Position numbers and translations under genes: made by a program
Notes under the pieces: generated by a model
Told to the model about the DNA's origin: nothing
What the model saw: the letters and a program-made list of their open reading frames with translations, nothing else
Databases searched by the model: none
Assembly (NCBI RefSeq): GCF_007655135.1
Contig: NC_045127.1
Coordinates: forward strand, 27,260,199 to 27,324,198
Length of the DNA: 64,000 nt
Source of the DNA: Punica granatum
Taxonomy: Eukaryota; Streptophyta; Magnoliopsida; Myrtales; Lythraceae
Reading direction: 5' to 3'
Shown here: one piece after another, positions 49,684 to 60,070 of the stretch
How positions within the stretch are numbered: position 1 is the first letter of the stretch
Layout: every line of letters begins with the position of its first letter

Positions 49684-51903
49684 CTATTGCAACTTCTCAA
49701 GATATTGTTTTCTCAACAGAGGGTTCTGGATTTGATCTGCTATTCCAAGCAGGAACTCCTGATCTCTAGTTAAGACATTTATGGATTTTTCATCAGACGA
49801 CCAATCTAGTTCATCAAACTGCAGACTTTCCTCGCTGGCAGTTGAGAAGTCTGTTTCAGAGTCAGAAGACTCTATCAACAGATTGCAGATTTGGTCTTTT
49901 ATGTCATCATTAATTTCAAGCCGATGAATCTTTTTGTTGAGGTAGCAATACCTCTGGGTATGGCCAGTCTTCCCACATTTGAAACACTTAAAAGAGGAGC
50001 TGGATTTTTTCTCACCTTTGTCAGTGGTCTGTGGTTTTGGGGGAATTCTGGACTTTTTATGGAAATGTTTGGGCTTATGTTTTCTGTTACAGTCCCCACT
50101 GGAGGTTTTGGTTTTTTCGACTTTTTTATCAACATGAAAAGAGGGATCGAATTGTTGGCAGAAGCTGCCAAGCTCTTTCCTGGTCTGGGCCTTTTCTTTT
50201 TTCAATTGTTTTTGGAGTTTGTGCTGAGTACACATTCGGATACCTTCCTTATGGATGAAGCTGATGAGTTCTCCATAACTCAGTTCTTTGTAAGGTATCT
50301 GGCCATGATTTATGGATTTGATTTCGTTTCGGACTTGTTCTCCTAACAAGGTTGGCAGACCTGCTAAGAATTTTTCTTTCCAAAACGGCTGGTTACAATC
50401 CTCCCTAGACATGACCCTAGTGAGGAAGGTATCTTTGTACTGCCTAAAGTCAGACAGTCTTTTGCATTTTAGGTTTGACAGCAGCTCTAGGTTTTTGTCT
50501 TTGAGGTGAGAGGGATCTCCTACGAAATGTTGGGAGATGGCAAAGACTAGGGTTGCTACGGCGTCAGGGATGTCCTCGTTGTTAGCATCCCAGATGATCT
50601 CACCAGATTCATCTGTCTTGACGTTGGTCAGGATTTCATTTTGTTGAAAGGGCGATAGGTAATTATCCCACCATCCTTTCAGTTGACCAGTGAACCCTGC
50701 TATAAGCATGTGTGCTATGGCTGGGTCCGACAGTCGCGTCTGGGTTTTGTAAGCATTTGACACCATTGTCATTTGCTGCAAGACGCTGAGTATGTTATAC
50801 TCAGACTGCCCGTCAATGTTCCACTCATATATGGCATTGGCACTGTACCTATTCTGGACAATATTGGGTTTTTCTTCCAAAACTAGGTCTGGTGCACTTA
50901 TGGTAGTGTAGTAGGGTTTTTGGGGTTCCTTCCACACTAATGCGTTCAAATCTTCATTTTTATCGATGGCGTTGACATTCGAGCTCTGGGACTCTTGTGT
51001 CTTGATTTTTGTTGCCTTTAATGGGGTTCCTGGCTCTATTCCTGAAAGGGGAGTGTCCGGGATGACCATTCTGGGCAAACTTGTGAATGTGGAATTTTCC
51101 TGGAGATTTATGCCCTTTATTCTTCTCTCTAGCTCCTGATTAAACTCTTGTTTCCTAGAGATAGGAATCTCATGAGGTATAAAAGGAGGTTTTCTGAGAG
51201 GTTCTGTGGGTGGAGGTCTTGATTGGCTTGGACGACTAGAGGTCCCTACCTGGTTAGCAACAGGCTTGGTGACTTCTTGTTCTATCCTATCCAACTGGGA
51301 ACCTATGGTGTAGAGACACTGGTTTGTGAAATTATTTTGTTCAAAGATGTTTTTAATATCTTTGGGGGCCAGTGAATCGTCCACTTTCATTTTGAAGGGA
51401 GAGGCTTTAACCTCTGCTTTTTGATGGATTATTTGGAGGGTACCTAAAGGTGGGTGTTTTGACTCAACTGGGTCTGCATTTGCAAGATCCCACTTTATGG
51501 TTTTCTGAGTTACACATACCATTCTTTCTGGTACGAAATGATTTTCAAACCAATCCCAAAACAGGACATTTGTGGAGTTTTTTAGCACGAATGCTGTCCA
51601 ACTAGCCCTAATATGAGACTTGGTATATTCTTCAGAGAATGACTCGTGGAGCCATCTCCTTTTATCGTCATTATGGGGTGCTAGGAAATCACTCCTAAGC
51701 TTATCGTAATCTATCTTAAATTCCTCGACTACTGTGTCTACCCTAGGGACATCCGACACAAATAGTGATATCTGGGAATTCAGATCTGTAATTTTTTGAT
51801 TAATCCTATCGTAAAAAGAACCCCTTTTGTAGACAGGATTTTTATCGATTTTATGGTCGGAACCTACGCATGCATATGGAGGAATCATTTTGAACAAACC
51901 CAT
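49684..51903 (-). CDS. Gag/capsid-like polyprotein with CCHC zinc knuckle (739 aa)
   Basis: ATG at 51903-51901 (MGLFKMIPPYACVG), stop TAG at 49686-49684. Residues 1-200 are a polar N-terminal domain I cannot name (contains FWDWFENHFVPERM). About 220-350 is a proline- and serine-rich linker. About 365-580 is a Gag/capsid-like core (YEWNIDGQSEYNILS, LKGWWDNYLS, FWKEKFLAGLPTLLG, ELGSFCQQFD); 590-640 is a lysine-rich basic tract. The CCHC knuckle CFKCGKTGHTQRYC is at 640-653, then an acidic Ser/Asp/Glu tail (SSDSETDFSTASEES). The arrangement of capsid core, basic region, single knuckle and acidic tail fits plant pararetrovirus-like capsid/Gag proteins, which bind nucleic acid and form particles. 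The frame continues past the TAG into the protease. Confidence 0.85.
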   Translation of the reverse strand: MGLFKMIPPYACVGSDHKIDKNPVYKRGSFYDRINQKITDLNSQISLFVSDVPRVDTVVEEFKIDYDKLRSDFLAPHNDDKRRWLHESFSEEYTKSHIRASWTAFVLKNSTNVLFWDWFENHFVPERMVCVTQKTIKWDLANADPVESKHPPLGTLQIIHQKAEVKASPFKMKVDDSLAPKDIKNIFEQNNFTNQCLYTIGSQLDRIEQEVTKPVANQVGTSSRPSQSRPPPTEPLRKPPFIPHEIPISRKQEFNQELERRIKGINLQENSTFTSLPRMVIPDTPLSGIEPGTPLKATKIKTQESQSSNVNAIDKNEDLNALVWKEPQKPYYTTISAPDLVLEEKPNIVQNRYSANAIYEWNIDGQSEYNILSVLQQMTMVSNAYKTQTRLSDPAIAHMLIAGFTGQLKGWWDNYLSPFQQNEILTNVKTDESGEIIWDANNEDIPDAVATLVFAISQHFVGDPSHLKDKNLELLSNLKCKRLSDFRQYKDTFLTRVMSREDCNQPFWKEKFLAGLPTLLGEQVRNEIKSINHGQIPYKELSYGELISFIHKEGIRMCTQHKLQKQLKKEKAQTRKELGSFCQQFDPSFHVDKKVEKTKTSSGDCNRKHKPKHFHKKSRIPPKPQTTDKGEKKSSSSFKCFKCGKTGHTQRYCYLNKKIHRLEINDDIKDQICNLLIESSDSETDFSTASEESLQFDELDWSSDEKSINVLTRDQEFLLGIADQIQNPLLRKQYLEKLQ

Positions 51904-52060
51904 ATTTCAAAAACAATAAACCTTCCAGTCTCTCAAACATTTATCAAGACTTTTTATACTTTTGCATATCAGTTCCCTATCCTTAGGGTATCCCATACCT
52001 ATCCTAGACGAAAGCTCTATAGATCTAATAGGAATAACAGCCTAGTGGTTCGAAGATGCT
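51904..52060 (-). other. 5' leader of the pararetrovirus-like element
   Basis: 157 bp upstream of the Gag-like ATG on the minus strand, with TATAAAAAG near 51951-51959 as a possible TATA box about 50 bp before the ATG. No PBS recognised. It ends at the junction with family B sequence at 52061. Confidence 0.4.
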
Positions 52061-53689
52061 AAATCTAACAAATATACTCAAAAGTCGCGGGAACTTCTCG
52101 AAAGAATACCTCTGAACTTGATCTGTAAAGAATCCTTTTGAACTCATGTCTGTATATCTGAGATATATCTTGACTCTGATACTTAACCGAATCCAATACT
52201 CATTTGGAGCTTGAGGAATAATTGATCATGACGCTGATTTAATGTGGAACTTGACCAATGGGGAACCTGAGGTGCTTCCCTCTACTCAAATCTTAATGTA
52301 TTATAATAATTATGTATAGATTTCGAAAAGTATACTTAAGTCCCAAGCTTATTCTTTAACCAAGCACAAAGAAATTAATGAACATCAACCTCTAAAAAAT
52401 CTTAGCAATATGTTAGTGAAGTATTAAAAGTTTCTCATAAGTAAATAGGGCAATTAAGATTGAAACTAATCGAATAACTAACATATCAACTAAACGAGGA
52501 AGTCACAATCAAAACTCAAGCACATCTGCTTCCAATTCAATTCACCTTTGTTCTGAAGCCCCAATTTAGGTCTTGCCTTTCACTTCTTCAATTTAATAAT
52601 CTACTAAATCAATCTATGAACAAGTCCCTCTCTTACTTAGTTCAGAGAAAAAGTAAAAGTACAATAAATTAATCATCTACTTTCTGATTTTATTCTTCGA
52701 TTTGCTCATTCCATCGAATTCGCAGGAATACACATTCAGACACAAGAAGAAATCAAATCGTTATCACATACACAACACTTCCATAGCAACTGATTTCAAG
52801 CCCAAATTACTACTTAAGGTCATTCTTTAAATTTTCAACTCCAATAAGTCTTCTAAACAATCAAAATAAAACACATAGCCTACGCTTTCTATTTATGGGT
52901 CTCATCTATCCTTACTCCGCTTCAGATCGAATCGTTAACCAATTTATAGAGAAGGAACGTGATTTAAGAAAAAGGAGAACCTGATTAATAGGAACTCAGC
53001 ACATACATCATATAACAATAATTTAGCCAAAGGCAAAATCGAGTCTTCTTTATATATATATATATATATATACCTTATCGTCAAGGATTCAATCAATCAT
53101 ACTTTTTCTGCTATTCTTAACCCCCAAATTATCCTTATCCGACTTTCTTCCTATTCTGAGCTCCTAATCAGGCTATCTATCACTTTGCTTCTTTCAAGAA
53201 TAACAACCCTCTCAAACATAAGTCAAGTCAACTTATAATTATACAAGAATATTAGTATACACGGCCAAAAGTCTATATTTTCATTGTTCACCAGAGAAAG
53301 AAGAAGATTACAAACATGATAGCAATTATTTAATTCAATTGGAGATCCAAACAATATTCCGACAAACTAAATCAAATATACATGCTCAAAGAATTGCAAG
53401 AACTTCTGTAAAATCTTATATGCAAAACCTAATTTTTTTTTTAGTGATATTCCCAATCGTCAACTGCTTAATATTAATTTTCATATTGTGCAGCGCAAAT
53501 GTAAATTTCAACAAGCAGACATAAACCCATACTTATTTACTAACAAATCCGAAGCAATAACAACTCAATCAGCCAGCATAGAATTTAAGAAATACTAGCA
53601 AAATCACCACAATTATCCAAAAATTACTCGGGGATCAAGCTTCAACTTAAGTCTACAGGATCTCCTAACCTAGGCTCTGATACCAAAAT
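52061..53689 (-). repeat. Family B internal region 5, left end missing
   Basis: Resumes B internal at AAATCTAACAAATATACTC and is colinear to the PBS at 53674-53685. The first about 750 bp of the internal is absent, together with the LTR 5' part. Confidence 0.78.
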
Positions 53690-54429
53690 TGTCACGACCC
53701 GAAATTTCAGCTGAATTTTCGCTATATTTCTTCGACATCCATTATCACGTAACTATTCATATAAAATCTGCTTTCCATAACTCTCAAAAACATACAACTA
53801 CTACAAATGCTCTCGCATATATATTTATATAAGTACAATTCTAGCAAAACTACATTGCTAAACCAACTAGACAAAAATTTCAGGTCGTGACATTCTCAAG
53901 TCCATTCTGTACAGAAAGGATATCTATTAAATAACTAAGGTTCCTACCTAGTCCTCCAAGCCGATCCCCGATATCAAAAAGTGGTTCCTCCGCGGAATCG
54001 GAAGCTTATCTGGAAAAATGTATGCAGGGTGTGAGCTGCATCTTAGTGAGCACTAAATTCCAAAGCAAAATGAATAATAATAAGAGATAAATATATTTTA
54101 GACAACCAAATATTCCTACAGATAGTAGTAGCATAAGCAAGTCTATCAATTAATTCACCAACACGACATATTAGACAATACGTACAAATGATTACTAAGT
54201 TCATTCATCAACAATCAATTGCCCTTATAACCATATCAACTATTATTAGAATTAACCATTAACCAACATCATTTTGCACTCATAACCTAACTAAATCAAA
54301 TTAGCAAACAACACGACTTCCATACAATAATTTAGACTATCATATTGATCATCACATTTACAGCAATCCAACCAAACAAACAATATACAACACAACCAAA
54401 TCAATATAGCCGTAGGGTTGCATTCCCTC
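53690..54429 (-). repeat. LTR B, 3' 740 bp, cut by element C
   Basis: LTR 3' terminus TGTCACGACC at 53690 beside the PBS; colinear with other B LTRs to CATTCCCTC (54429), where element C starts. The rest is not seen in the window. Confidence 0.8.
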
Positions 54430-54597
54430 TGTGAGGCTAGTGTCCACCAAACATGCATATATGCTCATATACATATCCATATGCACATGCATGGTTACAT
54501 AACATACATGTATATAATATACCATTATTTTTTTTGGCTGGATCTTTAAATGTATATAATATGCCACAACTTGTGACTGGATCATTATCTATATGAA

Positions 54598-54630
<33 letters not shown>

Positions 54631-55775
54631 GAAAAAGTGAGAAATCAGAGATAGAGATGAGTGTAGAATGGGCCAAGTGGCCTCCTCTTCAACAGCCAAC
54701 TTTCCTCCACCGCCTTTGACCAGCTTTGACCACTTTCTTTTTCTACTTTTCTTCCTTATTTAAGCCATACTTCTCCTTGCTCTATCCCTAGTTTAAGGAA
54801 AACGAAAATGAACCAGAAGAGAGAGAGAGAGAGAGAGAGAAGTTAGCTGAGTGGAGAAAACCCTTGGAGAAGAAGACTAAGTTTGGAGTGTTGATTAGTA
54901 AGTTGGTTATCTATGATCTAAACATTCATATTCACTATGTTGTACATATTTGTAGCTCTTCTTGCATCCATTTTAGTTTGGTTAGATTGAGAATTTTAGT
55001 TGCTGAGATTGGTAGCTTCTCCTAGTTGATATAAGTTGAGTTGGATATATATTTGGAGTTAGTCTTATGTTGTGTTGGTATGAGTTTGGTCACTTATATG
55101 GGTTGAAAAAAATTCGGTTGTAGGGCAGGGGGCAAAACCCTTGGTTAAATTGGTCGGTTTCTAAGGCACATAGCTATGCCCTTTTGAAAGTATATATACA
55201 CATAAATAGATGTAGACAAGTGTGTGTACATAGGTATATATATGCATACATGTTGCTCTGTGAGCTGACCATGGAATAGAGAAGGGAGCTGAATTGAGAA
55301 TTTATCATGCATTATAATGATATCATGTGATGGATTGATTGAATAAGCTCTTGTTTATTTGTATTTTGGAACCAAAGAAGTACTTAGAATTCTTTGCACT
55401 CTTCTTGAATTTGGCTGATCAAATTGGTCATCCATTTGATATATATATTGTGATGAATCCTAAGTTGATATAATTTGAGAAATACAAGTGTATAGCATTC
55501 TGCATTGTTCTCAATTTAAAGAGTTTGATAGAAATCAAAAGAGATAGGGAAGGAGCATTGTTAATCATAAACGCTTACATTATAGCTATATCGATGAAAT
55601 AACGCGGCGATTTAAACTGATGCATATTTTCACTCTTATCTAGTATCATATCTAACCTTTGTGCTTGAACTGAATAGGGGCTGGGGAGACTGAGACTATA
55701 CCTCCGGAAGGCTCGATTCATTAAGTGGTCATTTCAGGGGTGTTTGTGAGTACTTTCTTCCATCGTAAAATGATA

Positions 55776-55788
<13 letters not shown>

Positions 55789-55845
<57 letters not shown>
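55789..55845 (+). repeat. (TG)n microsatellite
   Basis: About 57 bp of uninterrupted TG following a short TA run, inside LTR C. The A LTRs have CA/TA runs at the equivalent place before the minisatellite. Confidence 0.95.
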
Positions 55846-55854
<9 letters not shown>

Positions 55855-55940
55855 GTTATAGAGGTGATGGTGGCTGAATGATTGCGGAACATAGTTGATG
55901 TGTATGCTTAGTATGCTTGTGATGGTTGCACTATAGCCAT

Positions 55941-56094
55941 GGGATCGCTGGACCCGGCGGATTATAAAAGGGGCCTGATCGGCTGCCGAACCCGGCGGAA
56001 TATAAATAGGGACTTGATCGGCCGCTGGACCCGGCGGAATATAAACAAGGGCCTGATCGGCCGCTGGACCGGCGAAATATAAATGAAGGTCAAC
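55941..56094 (+). promoter_or_regulatory. TATA minisatellite in LTR C, four units
   Basis: Four 39-bp-type units with cores TATAAAAG, TATAAATA, TATAAACA and TATAAATG: every unit keeps a TATA-like core. It lies about 0.83-0.98 kb before the LTR end. Confidence 0.68.
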
Positions 56095-56925
56095 TCTTAC
56101 CGCCAGAGGTTAATGGGCAGCCCCCGCTGATGAGATGTGGGTATTGAAAGTTGAGAATTGTGTGAGTGAGATGTGCGGGGTCACGGTACCGTCATAACTC
56201 TGTTGCGAGGAAATGCAACCCTATGGCTATATTATTGTTGATTGGATTTGGTTGCCATATGAGTTGTGTGAAAGGATGATCTTGGTATTGGATTCTATAT
56301 CTCAGTGGAATATGTATAACATAATAGTTCATTTTACGTTGGAATATAGTACTCACTGAGTTGCAGCTCACCCCTTGCATACATTTTTCCAGATGAACTA
56401 GAAGCTAGCCTAGCCGCACAGGAGGACTTTTGGATAACGGGGATCAACGCGAAGGAGTTTGGAAAGTAGGGCCCACCCATAGTATAGGTAGTAAGTGTTC
56501 GTAAATGTCACAATCCTGTTACGACCTGAAACTTTTGTTTAGCTGGTTTAGTGGTACGGTTGTAGCTGAACACACTATTGAGAGTATATATGTACGTTAG
56601 AATCCGTTAGATTGATCATATATTCGTGTAGAGCAGGCCGAGTGGTTTAAAGGTTGGATGTGCTATAGCAGTATACTATCTACATATATAAGAAAACTTC
56701 CGTTTAGTTGTGTTGTGAAGTGGTTGCAACTGAATACTCTCTCGAAAGTTTTATGCATATATCTAAATTAGTTAGGTCGTTATACGTTTATATAGAGCTT
56801 GTTGAGGTGGTTTAATGTGTTGAGAATTAGGGAAATAGATTATACCTATATGAGTTGTGCATATGACAATGGATATTACTCAATAGAGGGGAAACTCTGC
56901 TATAAGTTTCGGGTCGTGACATTTT

Positions 56926-56937
56926 TGGTATCAGAGC
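56926..56937 (+). other. Primer binding site of element C, tRNA-iMet type
   Basis: TGGTATCAGAGC four bases after the LTR end at 56921. 56938-57075 is an unremarkable leader. Confidence 0.92.
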
Positions 56938-57075
56938 CTAGGTTATAGGATTCTGTAGACTTAGTGTGCCTGATCCCCGTTCTTTTAATTAGTTTCGGCC
57001 CCAAGACGGGATATATCTTATCGTTGTGTTTGTTAAATGCTTGGTTAACTTGTGTTCTATATAGGAAAATTTGCA

Positions 57076-59163
57076 ATGGGACCCAAACGTGCAAGGCGGG
57101 GTCGACCTAGATACCGTACAGCCAAGAATTTAGCTGATCTGAGTACACCTGAGCCGATGACAGAGAAGTAAGTGTCTCAAGCTCCTCAAGAAGCTGCTGC
57201 AGCTCCTAGGGATCAAGATCCACCAATCCACCATACATTAGCAGCCATGACTCGTCTAGTTGAGCAGCAAGCGCAGCTAATTGAGCAACAAACGGCCTTC
57301 TTCCAGAGGCAAGCAGCACAGCCGAGTGCATCTACATCTCACATGGAGCAACAATTGACGCCGTATGAAAGGTTTAGGAAATATGGTCCATCTAGTTTTT
57401 CGGGAAGTGCTGATCCTATAGAAGCGGAGAATTGGATAGCTGGAATAGAAAGAATTTTTGCAATCATGGAGGTTTTAGACAACCAACGTGTGGCACTTGC
57501 GACATTTATGCTAGAAGGGGATGCTCAGTACTGGTGGGAGGCTACTCAGAGACGGCTGGACCCGAACTCCTCACACGTTATCACTTGGGCTGAGTTTACG
57601 CAAGCATTTTATAACAAGTACTTCCCAGCATCATTTCCGCGCGCCAAGGAGCGGGAATTTTTGAATTTGAAGCAAGGGGACCTCAGCATAGCTGAATATG
57701 AAGTAAAATTCACCAAGTTGTCACGTTTTGCCCTGACATTGGTAAGTGATGAAGCTTCCAAATGCAGTAGGTTCTTGGATGGATTGAACCTCAATATTAG
57801 GCCGCGCGTTTCTGTTCTGGAGATCCCATTATTTGCAGACCTGTATAATAAAGCCATCATCGCTGAGGAGGACTTACGAGAGGAAGTTCTTCAGAGAGAA
57901 CAAAGTAGAACTCGGTCTAGTAGCTCAATGGTAGAGGGTTCCTTCCGACCCCCAAAAAGAGGCGGGTTTACGCAGGGCTTCAATAGAGGGAAATCCACAT
58001 ATCAGCAATCTCCACAATGGTTTCATGAAGATAAGGGCATCAGAAGTCAGAGTGGTGCAAGTTATGGTGGAACTAATCTCCCGAGGCATCAAAATTGTCA
58101 GAATTGTGGTCGATTCCATTCCGGAGTTTGTCAAGTGCAGTCCGGGAGTTGTTTTCATTGTGGACGTCATGATCACTTGAGAAATAATTGTCCGCAATTG
58201 AGGAGTGAGGGGGTTACATGTTTTAGATGTGGCATGAAGGGACATGTACAGAGGAATTGTAGGCAGCCTATAGTAGCAGCGTCTAGTAGTGCTAGTGTGG
58301 GCAATAGGCCATCGGCGATAAGAGGCCGTGGGCAGATGAGTAGCAATAAGAGTGTTCAAGGCCGAGGGGGTGGATCGATGGTGAGCTCAGCAGGCCAGGC
58401 CAATAGACCAATAACGCAGGGTAGAGTATTCACCTTAACGAAGCGGGATGCTGATGCCACTCCGACTGTAGTGACGGGTACGTTAAATCTTTTTAATAAA
58501 CCTGCTCATGTACTTATAGACCCAGGGTCCACTCATTCATACATCTCATTGTCATATGCCATGCATTCTAATAGACCACGAGAGTTATTAGATAGTCGTA
58601 TGTCCATAGCTACACCGACCGGGGAAAGTGTGGTAGTTGGGGAGGTGTATCGCAGTTGTAGGCTACAGTTAGGGGATAAGGAAATGTTAGTAGATTTAAT
58701 ACCCTTAAGCATTTGGGATTTTGACGTTATCATCGGGATGGATTGGCTTGCTTCTCATCATGCTTCGGTGGAGTGTTACAAGAAGGAGGTTATCTTTAGA
58801 ATACCGAATGAGCCTGAATTTAAGCTTCATGGAGATCAGTTGGATGCTTCATTCAATGTTATATCATTTCTCGAGGCGACGAAACTTTTGAAAAGGGGGT
58901 GTGAAGGATATTTGGCACATGTGGTTGCTACCGAGGTCAACTCACCAAAACTTAGTGAAATTTCAGTGGTCTGCGAGTTTCCAGAGGTTTTTCCTGATGA
59001 TTTACCTGGTCTTCCCCATGATAGAGAGATTGAGTTTACTATCGAGCTAGAGCCCGGTACTGCGTCGATTTCCCATGCACCGTATTCGTATGGCCCCGTC
59101 AGAACTCAAGGAATTGAAAATTCAGCTGCAAGAATTGTTAGAAAAGGGATTTATCAGGCCTAG
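57076..59163 (+). pseudogene. Gag and protease of element C, interrupted by TAA and a frameshift
   Basis: The likely gag ATG is at 57076 (MGPKRARRGRPRYR). A TAA at 57169-57171 stops it after 31 codons; the same frame is then open from 57172 to 59163, with ATGs such as 57247. Numbering from 57172: Gag domain about 60-245 (RFRKYGPSSFSGSADP, YWWEATQRRLD, EREFLNLKQGD); a degenerate CCHC at 309-320 and two good knuckles at 327-340 and 350-363; aspartic protease with DPGSTHSYIS (D450) and IIGMDWLASHH, typical of plant chromoviruses. One extra T at 59085-59086 shifts the frame, so the last about 25 residues are nonsense and RT continues in the +1 frame. Confidence 0.87.
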
Positions 59164-60070
59164 TGTATCTCCTTGGGGTGCTCCCGTTTTGTTTGTGAAG
59201 AAGAAGGATGGCTCGCTCAGATTGTGCATAGATTATCGACAATTGAATCGAGTTACGGTGCGTAATAAATATCCTTTACCTAGGATAGATGACTTGTTTG
59301 ACCAGCTCCGAGGCGCTACCGTCTTCTCGAAGATCGATCTTAGATCGGGATACCACCAGCTGAACATCAAGGACTCCGATGTGCCCAAGACTGCTTTTCG
59401 CACAGGGTATGGACATTATGAATTCCTTGTGATGCCTTTCGGGTTAACAAATGCTCCAGCAGCTTTTATGGATTTAATGAATAGAGTCTTCCAGCCATAT
59501 CTTGATCAGTTTGTGGTGGTGTTCATCGATGATATATTGGTATACTCGAGGAACAGGAATGAGCATGAAGAACATCTTCGTGTAGTGTTGCAGATTTTGA
59601 GAGAAAGAAAACTTAAGTTTAGCAAATGTGAGTTTTGGTTAGACCGAGTGGGATTCCTCGGGCATGTGATTTCAGGTGATGGTGTATCAGTGGATCCCAC
59701 GAAGATTGAAGCGATTTTGAATTGGAATCGCCCTATAAGTGTAACCGAGGTGAGGAGTTTCCTAGGATTAGCTGGTTATTATCGAAGATTTGTGGAAGGA
59801 TTCTCCCTTATTGCTGCTCCCTTGACTCGGTTAACGCGGAAGAGTGTGAAGTTTCAATGGACAGATGAGTGTGAGCAAAGTTTCCGGGAGTTGAAGAAGA
59901 GGTTGACTACTGCTCCAGTGCTCATTATTCCGTCAACGGATGAGGGATTTGTGATCTACAGTGATGCATCCCATCAAGGATTAGGCTGCGTATTAATGCA
60001 ATGTGGCAGAGTGGTGGCTTATGCATCTAGGCAACTAAGGAACCATGAGAAGAATTTTCCGACGCATTGA
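59075..60070 (+). CDS. Reverse transcriptase and N-terminal RNase H of element C
   Basis: Open frame after the frameshift; its first Met ([11 protein letters not shown]) is not a natural start. RT motifs: [25 protein letters not shown] (about 34-58), [10 protein letters not shown] (D88), [12 protein letters not shown], and IDDILVYS (D152, D153) in the YxDD position, then connection and RNase H first Asp (IYSDAS, D297). It ends at EKNFPTH followed by TGA (60068-60070), at the join to family 1-like sequence. RT itself appears intact; RNase H lacks its remaining catalytic residues. Confidence 0.88.
   Translation: MHRIRMAPSELKELKIQLQELLEKGFIRPSVSPWGAPVLFVKKKDGSLRLCIDYRQLNRVTVRNKYPLPRIDDLFDQLRGATVFSKIDLRSGYHQLNIKDSDVPKTAFRTGYGHYEFLVMPFGLTNAPAAFMDLMNRVFQPYLDQFVVVFIDDILVYSRNRNEHEEHLRVVLQILRERKLKFSKCEFWLDRVGFLGHVISGDGVSVDPTKIEAILNWNRPISVTEVRSFLGLAGYYRRFVEGFSLIAAPLTRLTRKSVKFQWTDECEQSFRELKKRLTTAPVLIIPSTDEGFVIYSDASHQGLGCVLMQCGRVVAYASRQLRNHEKNFPTH

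Larger units (their letters stand above)
46581..52060 (-). mobile_element. Pararetrovirus-like element without reverse transcriptase
   Basis: A 5.48-kb minus-strand block unrelated to the LTR families. Order: 157-bp leader, CCHC Gag/capsid-like ORF, in-frame retropepsin broken by two stops, a 114-codon ORF, a 521-codon coiled-coil ORF, then about 0.4 kb non-coding. ORF gaps are only 8 and about 44 nt, a compact viral-like layout. I found no LTR, PBS, RT, RNase H or integrase. The Gag-protease module resembles proteins of plant endogenous caulimovirid-like elements (family recognition by eye). Relative to an intact B unit, 1962 bp of target is missing at the site. Confidence 0.72.
6802..54429 (-). 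mobile_element. Tandem LARD-like array, family B (LTR-internal repeats), with nested insertions
   Basis: Minus-strand alternation of long LTR and short internal: LTR pieces at 6802, 9781, 20705, 39094 (chimeric), 44705 and 53690; internals at 7408, 12983, 23894, 42325 and 52061. After subtracting insertions the period is about 5.56 kb. Complete internals have a PBS on the LTR-3' side and a PPT on the LTR-5' side, but no gag, RT or integrase. Known LARDs are single LTR-internal-LTR units. Here neighbouring units share LTRs, which suggests growth by unequal recombination between LTRs (inference). Two LTRs are cut by later insertions. Confidence 0.82.
54430..56921 (+). repeat. 5' LTR of element C (2492 bp)
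   Basis: TGTGAGGCTAG...GGGTCGTGACA. Contains an AAT microsatellite (54597-54629), TATTTAAG near 54758, a GA tract (54818-54841), a long TG microsatellite (55789-55845), the TATA minisatellite (55941-56094), and inverted-repeat arms at 56517-56534 and 56904-56921. Non-coding otherwise. Confidence 0.82.
54430..60068 (+). mobile_element. Ty3/gypsy retrotransposon C (chromovirus-like), 3' truncated and fused to family 1-related sequence
   Basis: 5' LTR, PBS, gag, protease, RT and the first part of RNase H on the plus strand. The LTR shares the minisatellite, inverted-repeat arms and PBS context of LARDs A and B, so C represents a coding relative of those non-coding families. RNase H stops at 60068, where family 1-related sequence starts. 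Integrase and 3' LTR are absent. The 5-bp left flank is CCCTC; its partner is not in the window. Confidence 0.85.

Noticed and set aside
52021..52060. tRNA-like GGTTCGAA at the right edge of the pararetrovirus-like element
   Set aside because: Only a partial B-box; no cloverleaf or A-box at the right distance.
46581..52060. Searched for LTRs or a tRNA-iMet PBS in the gag-protease element
   Set aside because: No terminal repeat and no TGGTATCAGAGC near either end, so I did not call it an LTR retrotransposon.
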